The notes below the pieces were generated by a model. The model saw only the letters and a program-made list of their open reading frames with translations. It made no database searches and was not told the origin of the DNA. A program made the translations under genes and the position numbers. Positions 12,995-22,690 of a stretch of 53,157 nucleotides of DNA are shown one piece after another; position 1 is the stretch's first letter; each line of letters begins with the position of its first letter. The stretch spans positions 1 through 53,157 of the forward strand of contig JAEKLF010000075.1 of NCBI GenBank assembly GCA_019509985.1, given 5' to 3'. This DNA is from Burkholderiales bacterium. GTDB taxonomy: Bacteria; Pseudomonadota; Gammaproteobacteria; Burkholderiales; Burkholderiaceae_C.

Positions 12995-14335
12995 ATGGGA
13001 AAAGTCACTGGCTTCCTGGAATACGAGCGTCTCGAAGAGGGCTACGAGCCTGCGCCCGTCCGCCTGAAGAACTACAAGGAATTCGTCATCGGCCTGAACG
13101 TCGAGCAGGCCAAGCAACAGGGCGCGCGCTGCATGGACTGCGGCACGCCGTTCTGCAACAGCGGCTGCCCGGTCAACAACGTCATCCCAGACTTCAACGA
13201 CCTCGTCTACCGCGGCCGCACCGAAGACTGGAAGAACGCCATCCTCGTGCTGCACAGCACGAACAACTTCCCCGAGTTCACCGGCCGCATCTGCCCCGCA
13301 CCCTGCGAGGCGGCCTGCACGCTGAACGTCAATGACGACGCCGTGGGCATCAAGTCCATCGAGCACGCCATCATTGACCGCGCTTGGGCCGAAGGCTGGG
13401 TCGCGCCGCAGCTGCCCAAGGTCAAGACCGGCAGGACCGTCGCCGTCGTCGGCTCCGGCCCCGCTGGCCTGGCCGCGGCGCAGCAGCTGGCGCGTGCCGG
13501 CCACAGCGTCACCGTCTTCGAAAAGAACGACCGCGTCGGCGGTTTGCTGCGCTACGGCATCCCGGACTTCAAGATGGAGAAGTCCCACATCGACCGCCGC
13601 GTCGAGCAGATGCAGGCTGAGGGCGTCGAATTCCGCACCGGCGTGCTGATCGGCGCGATGCCCGAAGGCTCCAGGGTCACCAACTGGGCCAAGGAAACCA
13701 TTTCGGCGGATGACCTGAAGGCGCAGTTCGACGCCGTGGTGTTGACCGGCGGTGCCGAGCAATCGCGTGACCTGCCCGTGCCTGGCCGCGAACTGGCCGG
13801 CGTGCACTTCGCCATGGAGTTCCTGCCGCAACAGAACAAGATCAACGCCGGCGACAAGCTCAAGGGCCAGCTGCGCGCCGACGGCAAGCATGTCATCGTC
13901 ATCGGCGGCGGCGACACCGGCAGCGACTGCGTCGGCACCAGCAACCGCCACGGCGCCAAGAGCGTCACCCAGTTCGAGCTTCTGCCCCAGCCGCCCGAAG
14001 TCGAAGACCGCCCGCTGACCTGGCCCTACTGGCCCATCAAGCTGCGCACCTCGTCCAGCCACGAGGAAGGCTGCGAGCGCGAGTTCGCCATCGCCACCAA
14101 GGAATTCCTCGGTGAGAAGGGCAAGCTCACCGGCGTCAAGACCGTGCGCCTGCAATGGCAGGGCGGCAAGATGATCGAGGTCGAGGGCAGCGAGCAGATC
14201 CTGAAGGCCGACCTGGCCCTGCTTGCCATGGGCTTCACGGCGCCCGTCGCGACCGTGCTGGACGCTTTCGGTGTCGACAAGGATGTGCGCGGCAATGGCA
14301 AGGCGTCGACCGAAAGGCGGTGGATGAGTACCTGA
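12995..14335 (+). CDS. gltD: Glutamate synthase small subunit, 3' end deleted and frameshifted
   Basis: The small GOGAT subunit passes electrons from NADPH through FAD and iron-sulfur clusters to GltB. The N-terminal part is normal: cysteine-rich cluster region ([31 protein letters not shown]), FAD-binding [17 protein letters not shown], and NADPH-binding [15 protein letters not shown]. The product is only 446 residues against the usual 480-490. After GNGKAST (around 14310) the frame enters ERRWMST and stops. The expected GDxRRG-type FAD motif and about 30 flanking residues are absent. The normal last residues appear in another frame at 14308-14361. This implies loss of about 95-106 bases (a multiple of three plus one). 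ATG 12995 has a good AAGGA site. It is either a real loss-of-function mutation or an assembly error; enzyme activity is doubtful as written. Confidence 0.9.
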   Translation: MGKVTGFLEYERLEEGYEPAPVRLKNYKEFVIGLNVEQAKQQGARCMDCGTPFCNSGCPVNNVIPDFNDLVYRGRTEDWKNAILVLHSTNNFPEFTGRICPAPCEAACTLNVNDDAVGIKSIEHAIIDRAWAEGWVAPQLPKVKTGRTVAVVGSGPAGLAAAQQLARAGHSVTVFEKNDRVGGLLRYGIPDFKMEKSHIDRRVEQMQAEGVEFRTGVLIGAMPEGSRVTNWAKETISADDLKAQFDAVVLTGGAEQSRDLPVPGRELAGVHFAMEFLPQQNKINAGDKLKGQLRADGKHVIVIGGGDTGSDCVGTSNRHGAKSVTQFELLPQPPEVEDRPLTWPYWPIKLRTSSSHEEGCEREFAIATKEFLGEKGKLTGVKTVRLQWQGGKMIEVEGSEQILKADLALLAMGFTAPVATVLDAFGVDKDVRGNGKASTERRWMST

Positions 14336-14361
14336 TGGGGACGAGCAGCCTGCCGCGCTGA
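14308..14361 (+). pseudogene. gltD: Out-of-frame remnant of the gltD C-terminus
   Basis: In the frame starting at 14308 the sequence reads [17 protein letters not shown] and stops at 14359-14361. This is how GltD proteins of Burkholderiales normally end (RxAVDEFLMGxSxLPR). It is not in the gltD frame and lacks its own start, so it marks the right side of an internal deletion in gltD. Confidence 0.8.
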
Positions 14362-14392
14362 GCACAGCTCCCGGCTGGTTGCACTTAGAAGA

Positions 14393-14419
14393 ACAAGGCC
14401 GCCTCGAGGGCGGCCTTGT
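14393..14419. terminator. Bidirectional terminator-like hairpin between gltD and pilY1
   Basis: A perfect 11-bp stem (ACAAGGCCGCC with GGCGGCCTTGT) and a 5-base loop lie between the convergent gltD and pilY1 genes. There is no long T tract on either side, so strength is uncertain, but position and stability suit a shared terminator. Confidence 0.7.
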
Positions 14420-14445
14420 CGTTGGTGAGGTGATGCGGTTGAAAC

Positions 14446-17400
14446 TCAGTTGTTGATGATGATTTCCCGCCAGTTCAGGCGATGCAGGCCGAGGGCCGGC
14501 GGGGACAGCGTGCGCGGTGTCTGCTGGCCCGAGGTCCCCCCCGAACGGTCGATGTTGCCGCCCGCGACGAGCGCCGACTTGCCGACACCGTTGACGTTGA
14601 TGCTGTAGTACTGCAGGTCGATGACGATGCCGTTGGTGGAGTTCACGTAGCAGGCCTGGCCGCCGTCCTTAAGCCCGCAGAAGCCCGAGCCCAGGTCGAT
14701 CGCGTAGATGCGGCTGGTGCCGTTCGGCGAGCAGGCATCAGTAGAAGTGGGAGACGTAGCCGCGAAGGCGACTGTGCCGTAGAACGAGGTCGGGTCGGTC
14801 AGCACGCGCCAGCCGGTGCCGCTGGACGACACACCGAGATCGACATACCAGCCCAGTTGGCTGCGCAGGTCGAGCGCGATCTTGGTGCTGAGGTCGGTGA
14901 GTTGCCTCATGTTGGACACGGTCAGCGGAAAGCGCAGGCCGGAGGGCAGGTCCGACGGAATTCCTGAGATGCTGCCGTCGTTGCTGAATGCGGCGTTCGT
15001 GCCGTCGATGATGGCGAAGAAGCGTTGCGCCTGGCCGTTGCTCAGGTCGCTCGAGTCCAGCAGGCGGCCGGTGCCGACGGTGATGTAGCGGCGGTTCGTG
15101 CCAGGCTGGACCACCGGCAACGGCTTGCTGGTGACCGGCAGCGGATTGCCGTCCGAGTCCGTCAACGACGCGAACTTCACTGGCGTCGGATAGCCTCCCG
15201 AGCCCGTGACATCGAGTCGCCAAAGGTTGCCCATCAGGTCGCCGCCATAGATGGCGTCGGCAACGCCGTCCGTCAGGTCGAGCACGAAGGCGTTGATGTG
15301 GGCCAGGCCGGCCTGATTGCCGGCCGAGCAGGCACTGCAGGGGGCCGCGACCTTTTCGAGCAAGGCGCCGTTGCGCGGGTTGATGAAGAAGAAGTAGCCC
15401 CTGCCGCTGGTGTTGTTGTACCCGGAGCCGACGACGACGACCCAGCCATATTTGCGGGTCTTGACGACCACCGGCTGGCCATAGGTGTAGCCGAGGTCGG
15501 CATCGGTGAACTCCCACAGCACCTTGCTGGCCGCCGTGGATTCGCTCGTCACCGACGCCGGGTTGGTGACGTCGAGCGCGTAAATGGCCTTGCCGCCCTT
15601 GCCGAAGCCACCAATCAGCAGCGTGTGCCAGTCGGTTCCGCTGCCACCGGCCGTGCGGCCGAAATCGACGTCGATGCTCATGGGGCTGGCGTCGGCGAGG
15701 AAGTGGTGAACAAAGTCGGGATTGCCGACGGAGGCCAGGCCATTGGTGCTGGGCGTCCCGGTCGGACCAGCGATCAACGCGCTGGGGACGTAGGCCCAGA
15801 CTTCACGCCCTGCGGTGCTGCCGGTCAGCGTGCCGTCTACCGCATGCACCATGCCGGCATTCGTCGCGACGTAGACCATCGGTGTGCGGTTGGCGTACGT
15901 GATTTTGAAGGTGTCGTAGCCGGGATTGTTGGCGCTGGAGTAGGGCGCTGCCGGCGGGCCGACGGGGCGCGCCTTGGCATCGACGATATCGCCGACGAGA
16001 TTGGCGCGGTCCCGATAGGCATGCGTGGAACCGGATACCGTAGAAGACCGCTCGTTCGTTCGGTCTCCGCGGATGTAGTTCAGGTAGTTGCTGGCGTCGT
16101 TGCCACTGACGTAGGACGTATCCAGAGCGGTCAGTTGTTCAGTCGTGAGCTTCGACGTCCGGAATGTCACGCCGACCTTGCTTGTGGGGTTGTAGGTGAC
16201 GATATTGCGTCCCGTGTCCCAGCCCGTGCCGGATGCCTGGGTGGCCAGCGTGTTGGAGAACGTCCACTGCGGCCGCAGAGTCGGCAGGCCGGTCTGCACA
16301 TCGAAGCTCGCATTGCTGGCGATCAACTCCCCCGTCCACGACTTGGCGTCGTACTTGGTGGAGTAGGCGGCCACGCCGAGGGCCGACACCTGCGGGAGTG
16401 CTGTCGAGAACGAGGTGGAGTAGGCGCTGAGCTGTGAGGCGATGCTGGAGAAGGCCTTGTTGAGGCCATTGACCATCAGGTCGGCCTGCGCGGCGCTGTA
16501 ATAGTTGTCCGGCCGCGGGGAGCCATCGGACATGGTGTCGGTCGTCGTGGACCACCAGAACTTCGTTGCGGCGTTGTTGGCGAACTGCGAAGGTGTCGCC
16601 GTGGATGCCGAGTAGTTCGCCGGGGGCGTGAAGCCACCATACTTGGCCGCCAGGTAAAACTGGTTGTTCGACTTGAATGTCTGGTACTCCATCACGTCCA
16701 GCCAGTAGGTCTGGATGGTTTGGGTGCCCGACAGGTCGGAGCGGATGTCGTTCACGTTGGCCCAGTAAGCCAGGCCGGACATCAGGGCGCCGTTGTTGCT
16801 GCAGCAGCCGTTGTAATTCTGGGCCGTGCCCAGCGAATTGCCGATGCCCTGCAGAACGCCCACCTTGTTCGTCCAGTCTTGCGCATCGACGCCGGTGTCG
16901 GCTGCCACTTCCGCCGGCTTGGCTGGCTCGGACGCCCCGGTGGCACCGGGCAGGTTGCGGTCGGCGTGGGTGTTCGCATCGCCGATGCCGAGGATGAAGT
17001 TGCGCTGGCAGGAGTACTGGATCGGATCGTTCCAGGAGGTGATCACCGGAAACCCATCGGCCAAGGTTGTCTTGGCGGCGGTGCTGGCGCCGGACATGGA
17101 GGTCCATGCCGGCACGTTACCCAGGTTGCGGAAATAGCGATGCACCGCGTAGTACAACTCACTCACAGGGTCATACGTCTTGTAGATGCCTGGTGTGACT
17201 TCCCCGAACTTGTTGAGGTAGTTCATCACGCCGCTGTTGTTGATCGTGATGCCCAGGTTGCTGCTTGTGGCGCTCGCATCGGCGGAGTCGGGGTTGGTGA
17301 TCATCACCCCGGTCGTTGCGTCCCATTCGCCGTTGGCGTTGTTGACCGGCAGTCCACCGGGAACTGGCGTGCTGGGACCGATGAACTTTTGCCGGGCGCG

Positions 17401-18273
17401 CAACACGCCGCCATCGCGGCTCAGGCTGCTGTCGTTGAGGTAGCCGAAGGCGCTGTAGCGGATCTTGTCCGAGTACTTCTGCATCAGACCGGTCGGCTTG
17501 TAATTGCCGTTCGCGAAGGACGTGCAATTCGCCTCCAGGCCGCCCGCCGATGCGGACGGATCGCAGACCTTCACGCGAATGAACACTTCGTAGAGTGTGC
17601 CCTGCTGGTAGGCCGCGCTAGGGTTGTAGGCAGTGGCGTTGTTCGTGAAATTCGGAGCCGGCACGCCGGCGGAGGCCGTCATGAAGCGCATCTTGTTGCC
17701 GAGTGACCAGATGCGCGTGGCGATACCGCTGGCTGTGCCGAAGGGAGTCGCGCCGGACAAAAGGCTGCTGCCCGATGCAGTGCTGTCGGGGAAATTGCCC
17801 GTGGAGCCAATATTGGCTCCCCACGCCTTCTCGAGCACTGTCAGCGAGGCGGTGTCGATCACACGATAGCCACCCGTGAGCGCCCAGCGGAAGGGGTCGA
17901 TGGTCTGCATCGAGGCCCAGTTGAGGAAGTTGCCGCTCCACAAGCCCGAGCAGGTTCGCGTGGTGGTGGCGCCAGCAGGATAGAAATAGTTGTCCACGCC
18001 GACGCCATCTGTGTAGTGGTAGGCGTAGCACTTCAGCGGGTCGAAATAACCTATGTAGGTGTTCGCCGAGGAATAGGTACGGTTCGAATAGGCGACGCTG
18101 ATCGCGGTCGGAAATTCGACGGACAGCGCCAATGCCAGGTTGCCAGGCACGTTGATCGACGAGAAGACGGGCTGGTCAGCCAGGGGCACCTGGGCGGGTG
18201 CGGCGCCAAGCCATGCTGTCAGGCTGGCGGCCAGAGCGAAACCGCGCAGAGATGTGAAGCGGACTGCGTTCAT
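14446..18273 (-). CDS. pilY1: Type IV pilus tip-associated protein PilY1
   Basis: A large (1275-residue) secreted pilus-biogenesis and tip protein. The N-terminus is a signal peptide (TSLRGFALAASLTAWLGAAPAQ). The C-terminal third is the PilY1 beta-propeller: WAYVPSALI, the TLLIGGFGKGGKAIYALDV strand, and the Ca-binding loop LDLTDGVADAIYGGDLMGN followed by LWRLDV. I see no von Willebrand MIDAS motif in the N-terminal part. I chose ATG 18273, preceded by GAGG with a 6-base spacer; the longer frame to 18306 would overlap pilX. It is the last gene of the minor-pilin operon. PilY1 proteins control pilus extension and adhesion through calcium; that is family knowledge. Confidence 0.93.
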   Translation of the reverse strand: MNAVRFTSLRGFALAASLTAWLGAAPAQVPLADQPVFSSINVPGNLALALSVEFPTAISVAYSNRTYSSANTYIGYFDPLKCYAYHYTDGVGVDNYFYPAGATTTRTCSGLWSGNFLNWASMQTIDPFRWALTGGYRVIDTASLTVLEKAWGANIGSTGNFPDSTASGSSLLSGATPFGTASGIATRIWSLGNKMRFMTASAGVPAPNFTNNATAYNPSAAYQQGTLYEVFIRVKVCDPSASAGGLEANCTSFANGNYKPTGLMQKYSDKIRYSAFGYLNDSSLSRDGGVLRARQKFIGPSTPVPGGLPVNNANGEWDATTGVMITNPDSADASATSSNLGITINNSGVMNYLNKFGEVTPGIYKTYDPVSELYYAVHRYFRNLGNVPAWTSMSGASTAAKTTLADGFPVITSWNDPIQYSCQRNFILGIGDANTHADRNLPGATGASEPAKPAEVAADTGVDAQDWTNKVGVLQGIGNSLGTAQNYNGCCSNNGALMSGLAYWANVNDIRSDLSGTQTIQTYWLDVMEYQTFKSNNQFYLAAKYGGFTPPANYSASTATPSQFANNAATKFWWSTTTDTMSDGSPRPDNYYSAAQADLMVNGLNKAFSSIASQLSAYSTSFSTALPQVSALGVAAYSTKYDAKSWTGELIASNASFDVQTGLPTLRPQWTFSNTLATQASGTGWDTGRNIVTYNPTSKVGVTFRTSKLTTEQLTALDTSYVSGNDASNYLNYIRGDRTNERSSTVSGSTHAYRDRANLVGDIVDAKARPVGPPAAPYSSANNPGYDTFKITYANRTPMVYVATNAGMVHAVDGTLTGSTAGREVWAYVPSALIAGPTGTPSTNGLASVGNPDFVHHFLADASPMSIDVDFGRTAGGSGTDWHTLLIGGFGKGGKAIYALDVTNPASVTSESTAASKVLWEFTDADLGYTYGQPVVVKTRKYGWVVVVGSGYNNTSGRGYFFFINPRNGALLEKVAAPCSACSAGNQAGLAHINAFVLDLTDGVADAIYGGDLMGNLWRLDVTGSGGYPTPVKFASLTDSDGNPLPVTSKPLPVVQPGTNRRYITVGTGRLLDSSDLSNGQAQRFFAIIDGTNAAFSNDGSISGIPSDLPSGLRFPLTVSNMRQLTDLSTKIALDLRSQLGWYVDLGVSSSGTGWRVLTDPTSFYGTVAFAATSPTSTDACSPNGTSRIYAIDLGSGFCGLKDGGQACYVNSTNGIVIDLQYYSINVNGVGKSALVAGGNIDRSGGTSGQQTPRTLSPPALGLHRLNWREIIINN

Positions 18274-18302
18274 AGTGAACCTCGATACGCCTGGGTGGCT
18301 AC

Positions 18303-18953
18303 TCAATCGGTGGTGAAGGTAGACTGGAAAAACGACTGCGTCTTGCGCGGTCCGTCGACACGGACGGTGATGCGGAAGATTGCCTGCGGCGGCACCGCCG
18401 ATGGATTGGGGTTGTTGGGCGAACTACTGCTGTTTTGCGAATTGATCCATTCGCTTGAGCCACCGCCGAACACTGTCTGGTTGGCCATCGCGCAGGTGCT
18501 GGGAGTGCAGGTTCCGGTCGCCGTCGACAGGCGGTCGATGACGTAGCGGATCGTGACGCCCATGCCAGTGACGGCAATGTCGTTGCTTGCCGTGCCGACG
18601 GTGTCGAACTCCGTGCTGGATAACAGCGCCGTCGGGACGCCTTGCGCGTTGGCGGGCAGCATGGTGGCCTTGTAGTTCGCCGCCTTCAGGTCCGTGTTGC
18701 GCGTCATCGCATCTGCTAGTGCACCTGAGTTGCGCACGGCGTCCATGGCCACTTGAAGCGCCCGCTCGCCCTGGTTGGTGAGGTCCCGCTTGAAGCCGAG
18801 GTTACCTATGGTCAACTGGCTGCCGCTGATTGAGCGAGAAATTGCCACCGCGCCGATCATGAGAATGACAAGCACGATCAGGGCAAAGATCAGCACGACG
18901 CCGCGATGCTTCGACGCGGGTCGGGCGCGATGGTGTGGGGTTGTACGCTTCAT
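18303..18953 (-). CDS. pilX: Minor pilin assembly protein PilX
   Basis: A 216-residue minor-pilin-like protein. It has a short basic N-terminus (ending KHRG) followed by a single hydrophobic helix (VVLIFALIVLVILMIGAVAIS). The next segment, SGSQLTIGNLGFKRDLTNQGE, resembles the PilX N-terminal domain. The C-terminal part is a soluble pilin-like domain with a Cys pair near CTPSTC. It begins 4 bases after the pilW stop. PilX acts with PilV, PilW, FimT and PilY1 in priming pilus assembly. Confidence 0.88.
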   Translation of the reverse strand: MKRTTPHHRARPASKHRGVVLIFALIVLVILMIGAVAISRSISGSQLTIGNLGFKRDLTNQGERALQVAMDAVRNSGALADAMTRNTDLKAANYKATMLPANAQGVPTALLSSTEFDTVGTASNDIAVTGMGVTIRYVIDRLSTATGTCTPSTCAMANQTVFGGGSSEWINSQNSSSSPNNPNPSAVPPQAIFRITVRVDGPRKTQSFFQSTFTTD

Positions 18954-18957
18954 ATGG

Positions 18958-20103
18958 TCAAGGCGCGAGCCGCACGTTGCGCAACGGGATCGTGAACTCG
19001 ACGAGCCGGTAGCGCTGATTGGTCGTCCCGGTGGGTACCGTGAAGGTTCGCTGCAGGGAGGTGTCCAAATCGCTGAACATCGTCAGCGTGCCTGAGGTGA
19101 CGTCCGTCTTCTCGACCAGTTCGCTGCGCAGCACCATTGAAATTCGGACGGCCAGGATGGCCTTCAGATTGGCCTGCGCGACGCTGGTGCCGTTCGTCAG
19201 CTCTGCCGCGGTATAGCCACTTGCCGTCGGGGCGATCCAGGCAGTGACCTGGTCCAGGCCGCCGCGGGCCGTGTCGACGCCATAGACCACCCGCATGTCG
19301 GCGATGCCCTCAACGAGCGCTTGCGGCGAGTTGGAGCTCAACTGCAGCAGATCGTAGGCGTACAAGGTGCCGTTGGCTCCCAGTCCGAGCAATTCGAAAC
19401 GGGGCTGATTTCCGGTCACGTTGCCGAGGGCGGACACGAAGGCGTTGCCGTTCGAGAAGTCGGTGACGGACTTGCCATTGATCGTGTCGGCGGCGTAGGT
19501 GCCGCCGAGGGTCAGCACCTGGCCAGTGCCGCCGGCGAAGCCGTTGCTGACCTGCTCCATCATGCAGCCCACGCCCTGCTGAGCGAGCAGCACCAGGTCG
19601 CCACCGCGCATGCCCAGCGTGTTGGACAGCTTCAGCTGGCCAGCCGCCGTGGACTTGGGCGACACGGCCAGTGGCAATTCGCTCAACCCGGAGTTGCCGG
19701 TGGCCACGGCGAGCACATCCGATCCCCCGGTCCCTGCGCCGGCGAAGACGACGAGTGGCGCCAGCGCGTAGGTCTGAGGTATCGAGGCGAAGGGCGCGGG
19801 GAAGGGCGCGGTGGCTGGCAGCAGCTGTGTGTTGTTTCGGGACACGTTCAGCACGCAGCCGTAGTTCTCGGGGGGCGCCTGGCTGAAGCCGGCGCCAGCA
19901 CTGCGGAGCTCGCGATCGAGCAGGTAGGCTGCGTAGGCAGCATTGCTGGTCAAGTCGTTCCCGGAGGAGACGCCGCGGCGGATCGATTCCTGCCGTGTCA
20001 CCAGTGTCGAAATGGCCATCACCAACACCAGGCCGATGACCATCGCCACCATCAGCTCTGGCAGCGAAAAACCGCGTCGTTTCGTAAGGAGGCGGCGGCT
20101 CAT
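18958..20103 (-). CDS. pilW: Minor pilin PilW
   Basis: A 381-residue minor pilin with a class III signal (RRG|FSLPELMVAMVIGL) whose cleavage by PilD would leave the conserved +5 Glu. The region RELRSAGAGFSQ is typical of PilW N-terminal regions. The start overlaps the pilV stop in ATGA, indicating translational coupling. The length suits PilW of Betaproteobacteria. Confidence 0.9.
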   Translation of the reverse strand: MSRRLLTKRRGFSLPELMVAMVIGLVLVMAISTLVTRQESIRRGVSSGNDLTSNAAYAAYLLDRELRSAGAGFSQAPPENYGCVLNVSRNNTQLLPATAPFPAPFASIPQTYALAPLVVFAGAGTGGSDVLAVATGNSGLSELPLAVSPKSTAAGQLKLSNTLGMRGGDLVLLAQQGVGCMMEQVSNGFAGGTGQVLTLGGTYAADTINGKSVTDFSNGNAFVSALGNVTGNQPRFELLGLGANGTLYAYDLLQLSSNSPQALVEGIADMRVVYGVDTARGGLDQVTAWIAPTASGYTAAELTNGTSVAQANLKAILAVRISMVLRSELVEKTDVTSGTLTMFSDLDTSLQRTFTVPTGTTNQRYRLVEFTIPLRNVRLAP

Positions 20104-20504
20104 TGAGCGATTACCACGTCAGTGCTGTAGGTGTGGGTGTCGTTGGCTGCCCCGGTGGAATTCGGCGGCGTCCACGTCACGGTGATGCGTGCGGTGTGAG
20201 CGTCCAGCATCGTGACAGTGCCTGTGCCGTTCGGAACGCCGACGGTGCTGGTATCCGACACGCGGGCGGCCCAGGCTTCGACTGTGGTCGGGTTGATGTC
20301 CAGCGTGTTGAGATTGAACATCGTCGCGGCCATTTCATTGGCCAGCAATGCGGCGCGCTGCGAGTCTTCGGTGCCAACCGCACTCTGCAGGGCCCGCGCC
20401 TGCATGTTGATCAATCCCAATAAGCCGAAGGAAATGATCAGCAGGCCGACCAGCATCTCGATCATCGAGAAGCCGGCTTGAAGACGTCTGCGCTGCGGGG
20501 TCAT
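20100..20504 (-). CDS. pilV: Type IV pilus modification protein PilV
   Basis: A 134-residue minor pilin with the signal QAG|FSMIEMLVGLLIISFGLLG and the conserved following segment INMQARALQSA. I chose ATG 20504, which overlaps the fimT stop in ATGA and has GGAGG about 10 bases upstream. The GTG at 20513 would lie almost on top of that site. PilV forms part of the pilus-tip initiation complex in this operon type. Confidence 0.9.
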   Translation of the reverse strand: MTPQRRRLQAGFSMIEMLVGLLIISFGLLGLINMQARALQSAVGTEDSQRAALLANEMAATMFNLNTLDINPTTVEAWAARVSDTSTVGVPNGTGTVTMLDAHTARITVTWTPPNSTGAANDTHTYSTDVVIAQ

Positions 20505-21121
20505 GATCTGCACCCCTCCGGCGAGTTGGTGTCCTTGCCAGGATCACACATCCGGATGGTGCCGCCCAGGCCGACGATCAGCCGCAATGGCCGGTCTTCG
20601 CTGCGGCTCGTGCTCGGGGCGACGTTGAACCGAACGCTGCCGGCCGTGCAGCTCACGCCGATGGCGCCTGGATTGCTCACAGTCGTCTGCCGGCCGTCGG
20701 CCCCGAAGCAAAGGGCCGCCACGGTCTGGCTGGTGTCATCGACACGTGTGGCATTCAGGTTCACGCCTGACGAGACGTCGGTGAGCACGCCGCATTGCAC
20801 GGCCTCGGCGGCGTCTCCGGTCAGAAGCACATTCGGCACCGTCCGAATTTGCCAGTAGCTGCCGCTGGCGCTCGCCGTCGACGAGGGGGAGCAATCCTTG
20901 CTGCTCGTCAGGAAGAAGACCACCGTGTGCGTGCGCCGTTGCGCCTCGGATTGCGCCAGCCTGACACCGGATTGGAGCGCATCGGCCACCGCACGCACGC
21001 GGGCGTTGCGGATCCACGTGGTGAAGTTCGGCATAGCTAGCGCCGTCAGGATCGCCAATAGGCTCACTGCCACCAAAAGCTCGATTAGGCCGAAGCCGCG
21101 GGAACGGTGGCGTGTCAGCAC
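20501..21121 (-). CDS. fimT: Minor pilin of the FimT/GspH family
   Basis: A 206-residue pseudopilin-like protein with the class III signal [20 protein letters not shown] and the typical [27 protein letters not shown] helix; the C-terminal half is a GspH/FimT-like domain. The frame is open further upstream, but the GTG at 21121 overlaps the pilE stop (GTGCTGA) and is preceded by a GGGGGA site, so I take it as the start. The position +2 residue Gly instead of Thr or Ser is a minor variation. It is the second gene of the operon. Confidence 0.87.
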   Translation of the reverse strand: MLTRHRSRGFGLIELLVAVSLLAILTALAMPNFTTWIRNARVRAVADALQSGVRLAQSEAQRRTHTVVFFLTSSKDCSPSSTASASGSYWQIRTVPNVLLTGDAAEAVQCGVLTDVSSGVNLNATRVDDTSQTVAALCFGADGRQTTVSNPGAIGVSCTAGSVRFNVAPSTSRSEDRPLRLIVGLGGTIRMCDPGKDTNSPEGCRS

Positions 21122-21576
21122 GAGTCCCCCTTCTTCATGATCCACTTGGAGGTGCAACTGCTGCCCCAGGCCGTCGGAATCGCCGTCGTCGCGCGGACGT
21201 CTTGCTGGTTGATCGTGTAGTTGAATCCGCTGACCGGCCCCGACCCGGTAGCCAGCAGCGTAAATTCCGTGCCGTTCAGGTTGCCGGCACAAGTGACCAC
21301 GAAGCTGCCGAAGGTGCGGGCCGATGCGACAGTGTTGTTGCACGGGGAGACAAAGGAGCCTGTATTGGCGTAGGTGCGGTTGTCTTGGTAGTAGCGCTCC
21401 ATTTGCGCCCGCATGGTCGCCAAGCCGGTGCTGGCGTCCGCCAGCCGGCTGCGCGTCACGTAGTCCTTGTACTGCGGCAGCGCCACTGCGGCGAGGATGC
21501 CAACGATGGCCACGGTGATCATCACTTCAATCAGCGTGAAGCCACGGGTGGCGTTGAATCGAGCTTGGCGGAGCAT
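21115..21576 (-). CDS. pilE: Type IV pilin PilE-like (first gene of minor-pilin operon)
   Basis: A 153-residue pilin. The signal [27 protein letters not shown] is canonical, followed by [14 protein letters not shown]. The C-terminal half has four Cys (two near SPCNN and VTCAG, two near SSCTS and GDSC), which may form a D-region disulfide. In this operon position (upstream of fimT-pilV-pilW-pilX-pilY1) the gene is usually a minor PilE-like pilin rather than the major PilA. I cannot tell the two roles apart from sequence. Confidence 0.88.
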   Translation of the reverse strand: MLRQARFNATRGFTLIEVMITVAIVGILAAVALPQYKDYVTRSRLADASTGLATMRAQMERYYQDNRTYANTGSFVSPCNNTVASARTFGSFVVTCAGNLNGTEFTLLATGSGPVSGFNYTINQQDVRATTAIPTAWGSSCTSKWIMKKGDSC

Positions 21577-21877
21577 GGTGGGGCTTTACTTGGGCAGATA
21601 ACCCTATTCTGGTGGGCCGCCGACGAGCACGACGACCGCTCATCGCGGTCGGATGAACGCTGGTCGAAACGAGATCGCAATTCGTGAACTGGCGCACGAC
21701 TCAGGCGGCGCGGGCCAGTATCCGCCGGTTGACTTGGGCAAGTAAACGTAACCGTCCGACTTCGCCAGCGTCAGGGAGTTGCCGGCATCTGGACCGCCGA
21801 GCAGAGGGTTCCCGGAAGCCACTCGGTGTTTCCCCTATCATGACGCCCTTTCTGTTCGCTGGCTTCGGCCCGCCTGC
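21577..21877. other. Intergenic region between divergent pilE and mlaF
   Basis: About 300 bases with no convincing gene. It must carry the promoters of the minor-pilin operon and the mla operon. A TATCAT hexamer (21836-21841) is a possible -10 for mlaF but lacks a good -35. I found no sigma-54 type element (GG-N10-GC) upstream of pilE. A 60-codon open frame on the minus strand (21640-21822) has no recognisable similarity and no ribosome-binding site. Confidence 0.6.
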
Positions 21878-22690
21878 GTGAACTCCTTGACAACCGCACC
21901 CCTGATCGAACTGCGCAACGTCAGCTGCGGCTATGGCGACCGCGTGATCCTGGACGGCGTCAACCTCAGGCTCGAGCGCGGCAAGGTGCTGGCACTGATC
22001 GGCACCTCGGGTGGCGGCAAGACCACCGTGCTGCGCCTGCTCGGCCGCCAGCTGCGGCCGCTGTCCGGCGAGGTGCTGTTCGACGGCCAGGACATCGCGC
22101 CGCTCGACCTGGCCGGCCTTTACGCCGTGCGCCGGCGCATGGGCATGTTGTTCCAGTTCGGCGCACTCTTTACCGACCTCAGCGTGTTCGAGAACGTCGC
22201 CTTCCCGCTGCGTGAGCACACCGACCTGCCCGAAGCCATGATCCGCGACCTCGTGTTGATGAAGCTCAATGCGGTTGGCCTGCGCGGTGCACGCGACCTG
22301 CTGCCGAGCGAAATCTCCGGCGGCATGGCCCGCCGGGTGGCGCTGGCCCGCGCGATCGCGCTGGACCCGGATCTGGTGCTGTACGACGAACCCTTTGCCG
22401 GGTTGGACCCGATCTCGCTGGGCGTTGCTGCACGACTGATCCGCGACCTGAACGATGCGCTGGGCCTGACCAGCGTCATCGTGTCGCATGACCTGCACGA
22501 GACCTTCGAAATCGCCGACGAGGTGGCCATGATTGCCAACGGCCGTGTCGTCGCCCAGGGCACGCCGGACGAGCTGCGCCACAGCGACGACCCGCTGGTG
22601 CGCCAGTTCGTTGGCGCCGAGCCCGACGGGCCGGTGCGCTTCCATCAACCGGCCAGGCCGGTCGCTGGAGACTTCGGGGTGTCGGCATGA
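21878..22690 (+). CDS. mlaF: Phospholipid transport ABC ATP-binding protein MlaF
   Basis: The ATPase of the Mla system, which moves phospholipids between the outer and inner membranes. The 270-residue product shows Walker A (GTSGGGKTT), the signature SEISGGMARRVALARAIA, Walker B (LVLYDEPFAGLDP) and the switch His (VSHD). I chose GTG 21878, which gives a product of usual MlaF length. A longer frame from 21779 adds residues unlike the family. There is no strong Shine-Dalgarno. The stop overlaps the mlaE start. Confidence 0.94.
   Translation: MNSLTTAPLIELRNVSCGYGDRVILDGVNLRLERGKVLALIGTSGGGKTTVLRLLGRQLRPLSGEVLFDGQDIAPLDLAGLYAVRRRMGMLFQFGALFTDLSVFENVAFPLREHTDLPEAMIRDLVLMKLNAVGLRGARDLLPSEISGGMARRVALARAIALDPDLVLYDEPFAGLDPISLGVAARLIRDLNDALGLTSVIVSHDLHETFEIADEVAMIANGRVVAQGTPDELRHSDDPLVRQFVGAEPDGPVRFHQPARPVAGDFGVSA

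Noticed and set aside
21640..21822. 60-codon minus-strand open frame upstream of pilE
   Set aside because: It begins with GTG without a ribosome-binding site, has a stop just upstream in frame, and the product resembles no family I know. Treated as chance.
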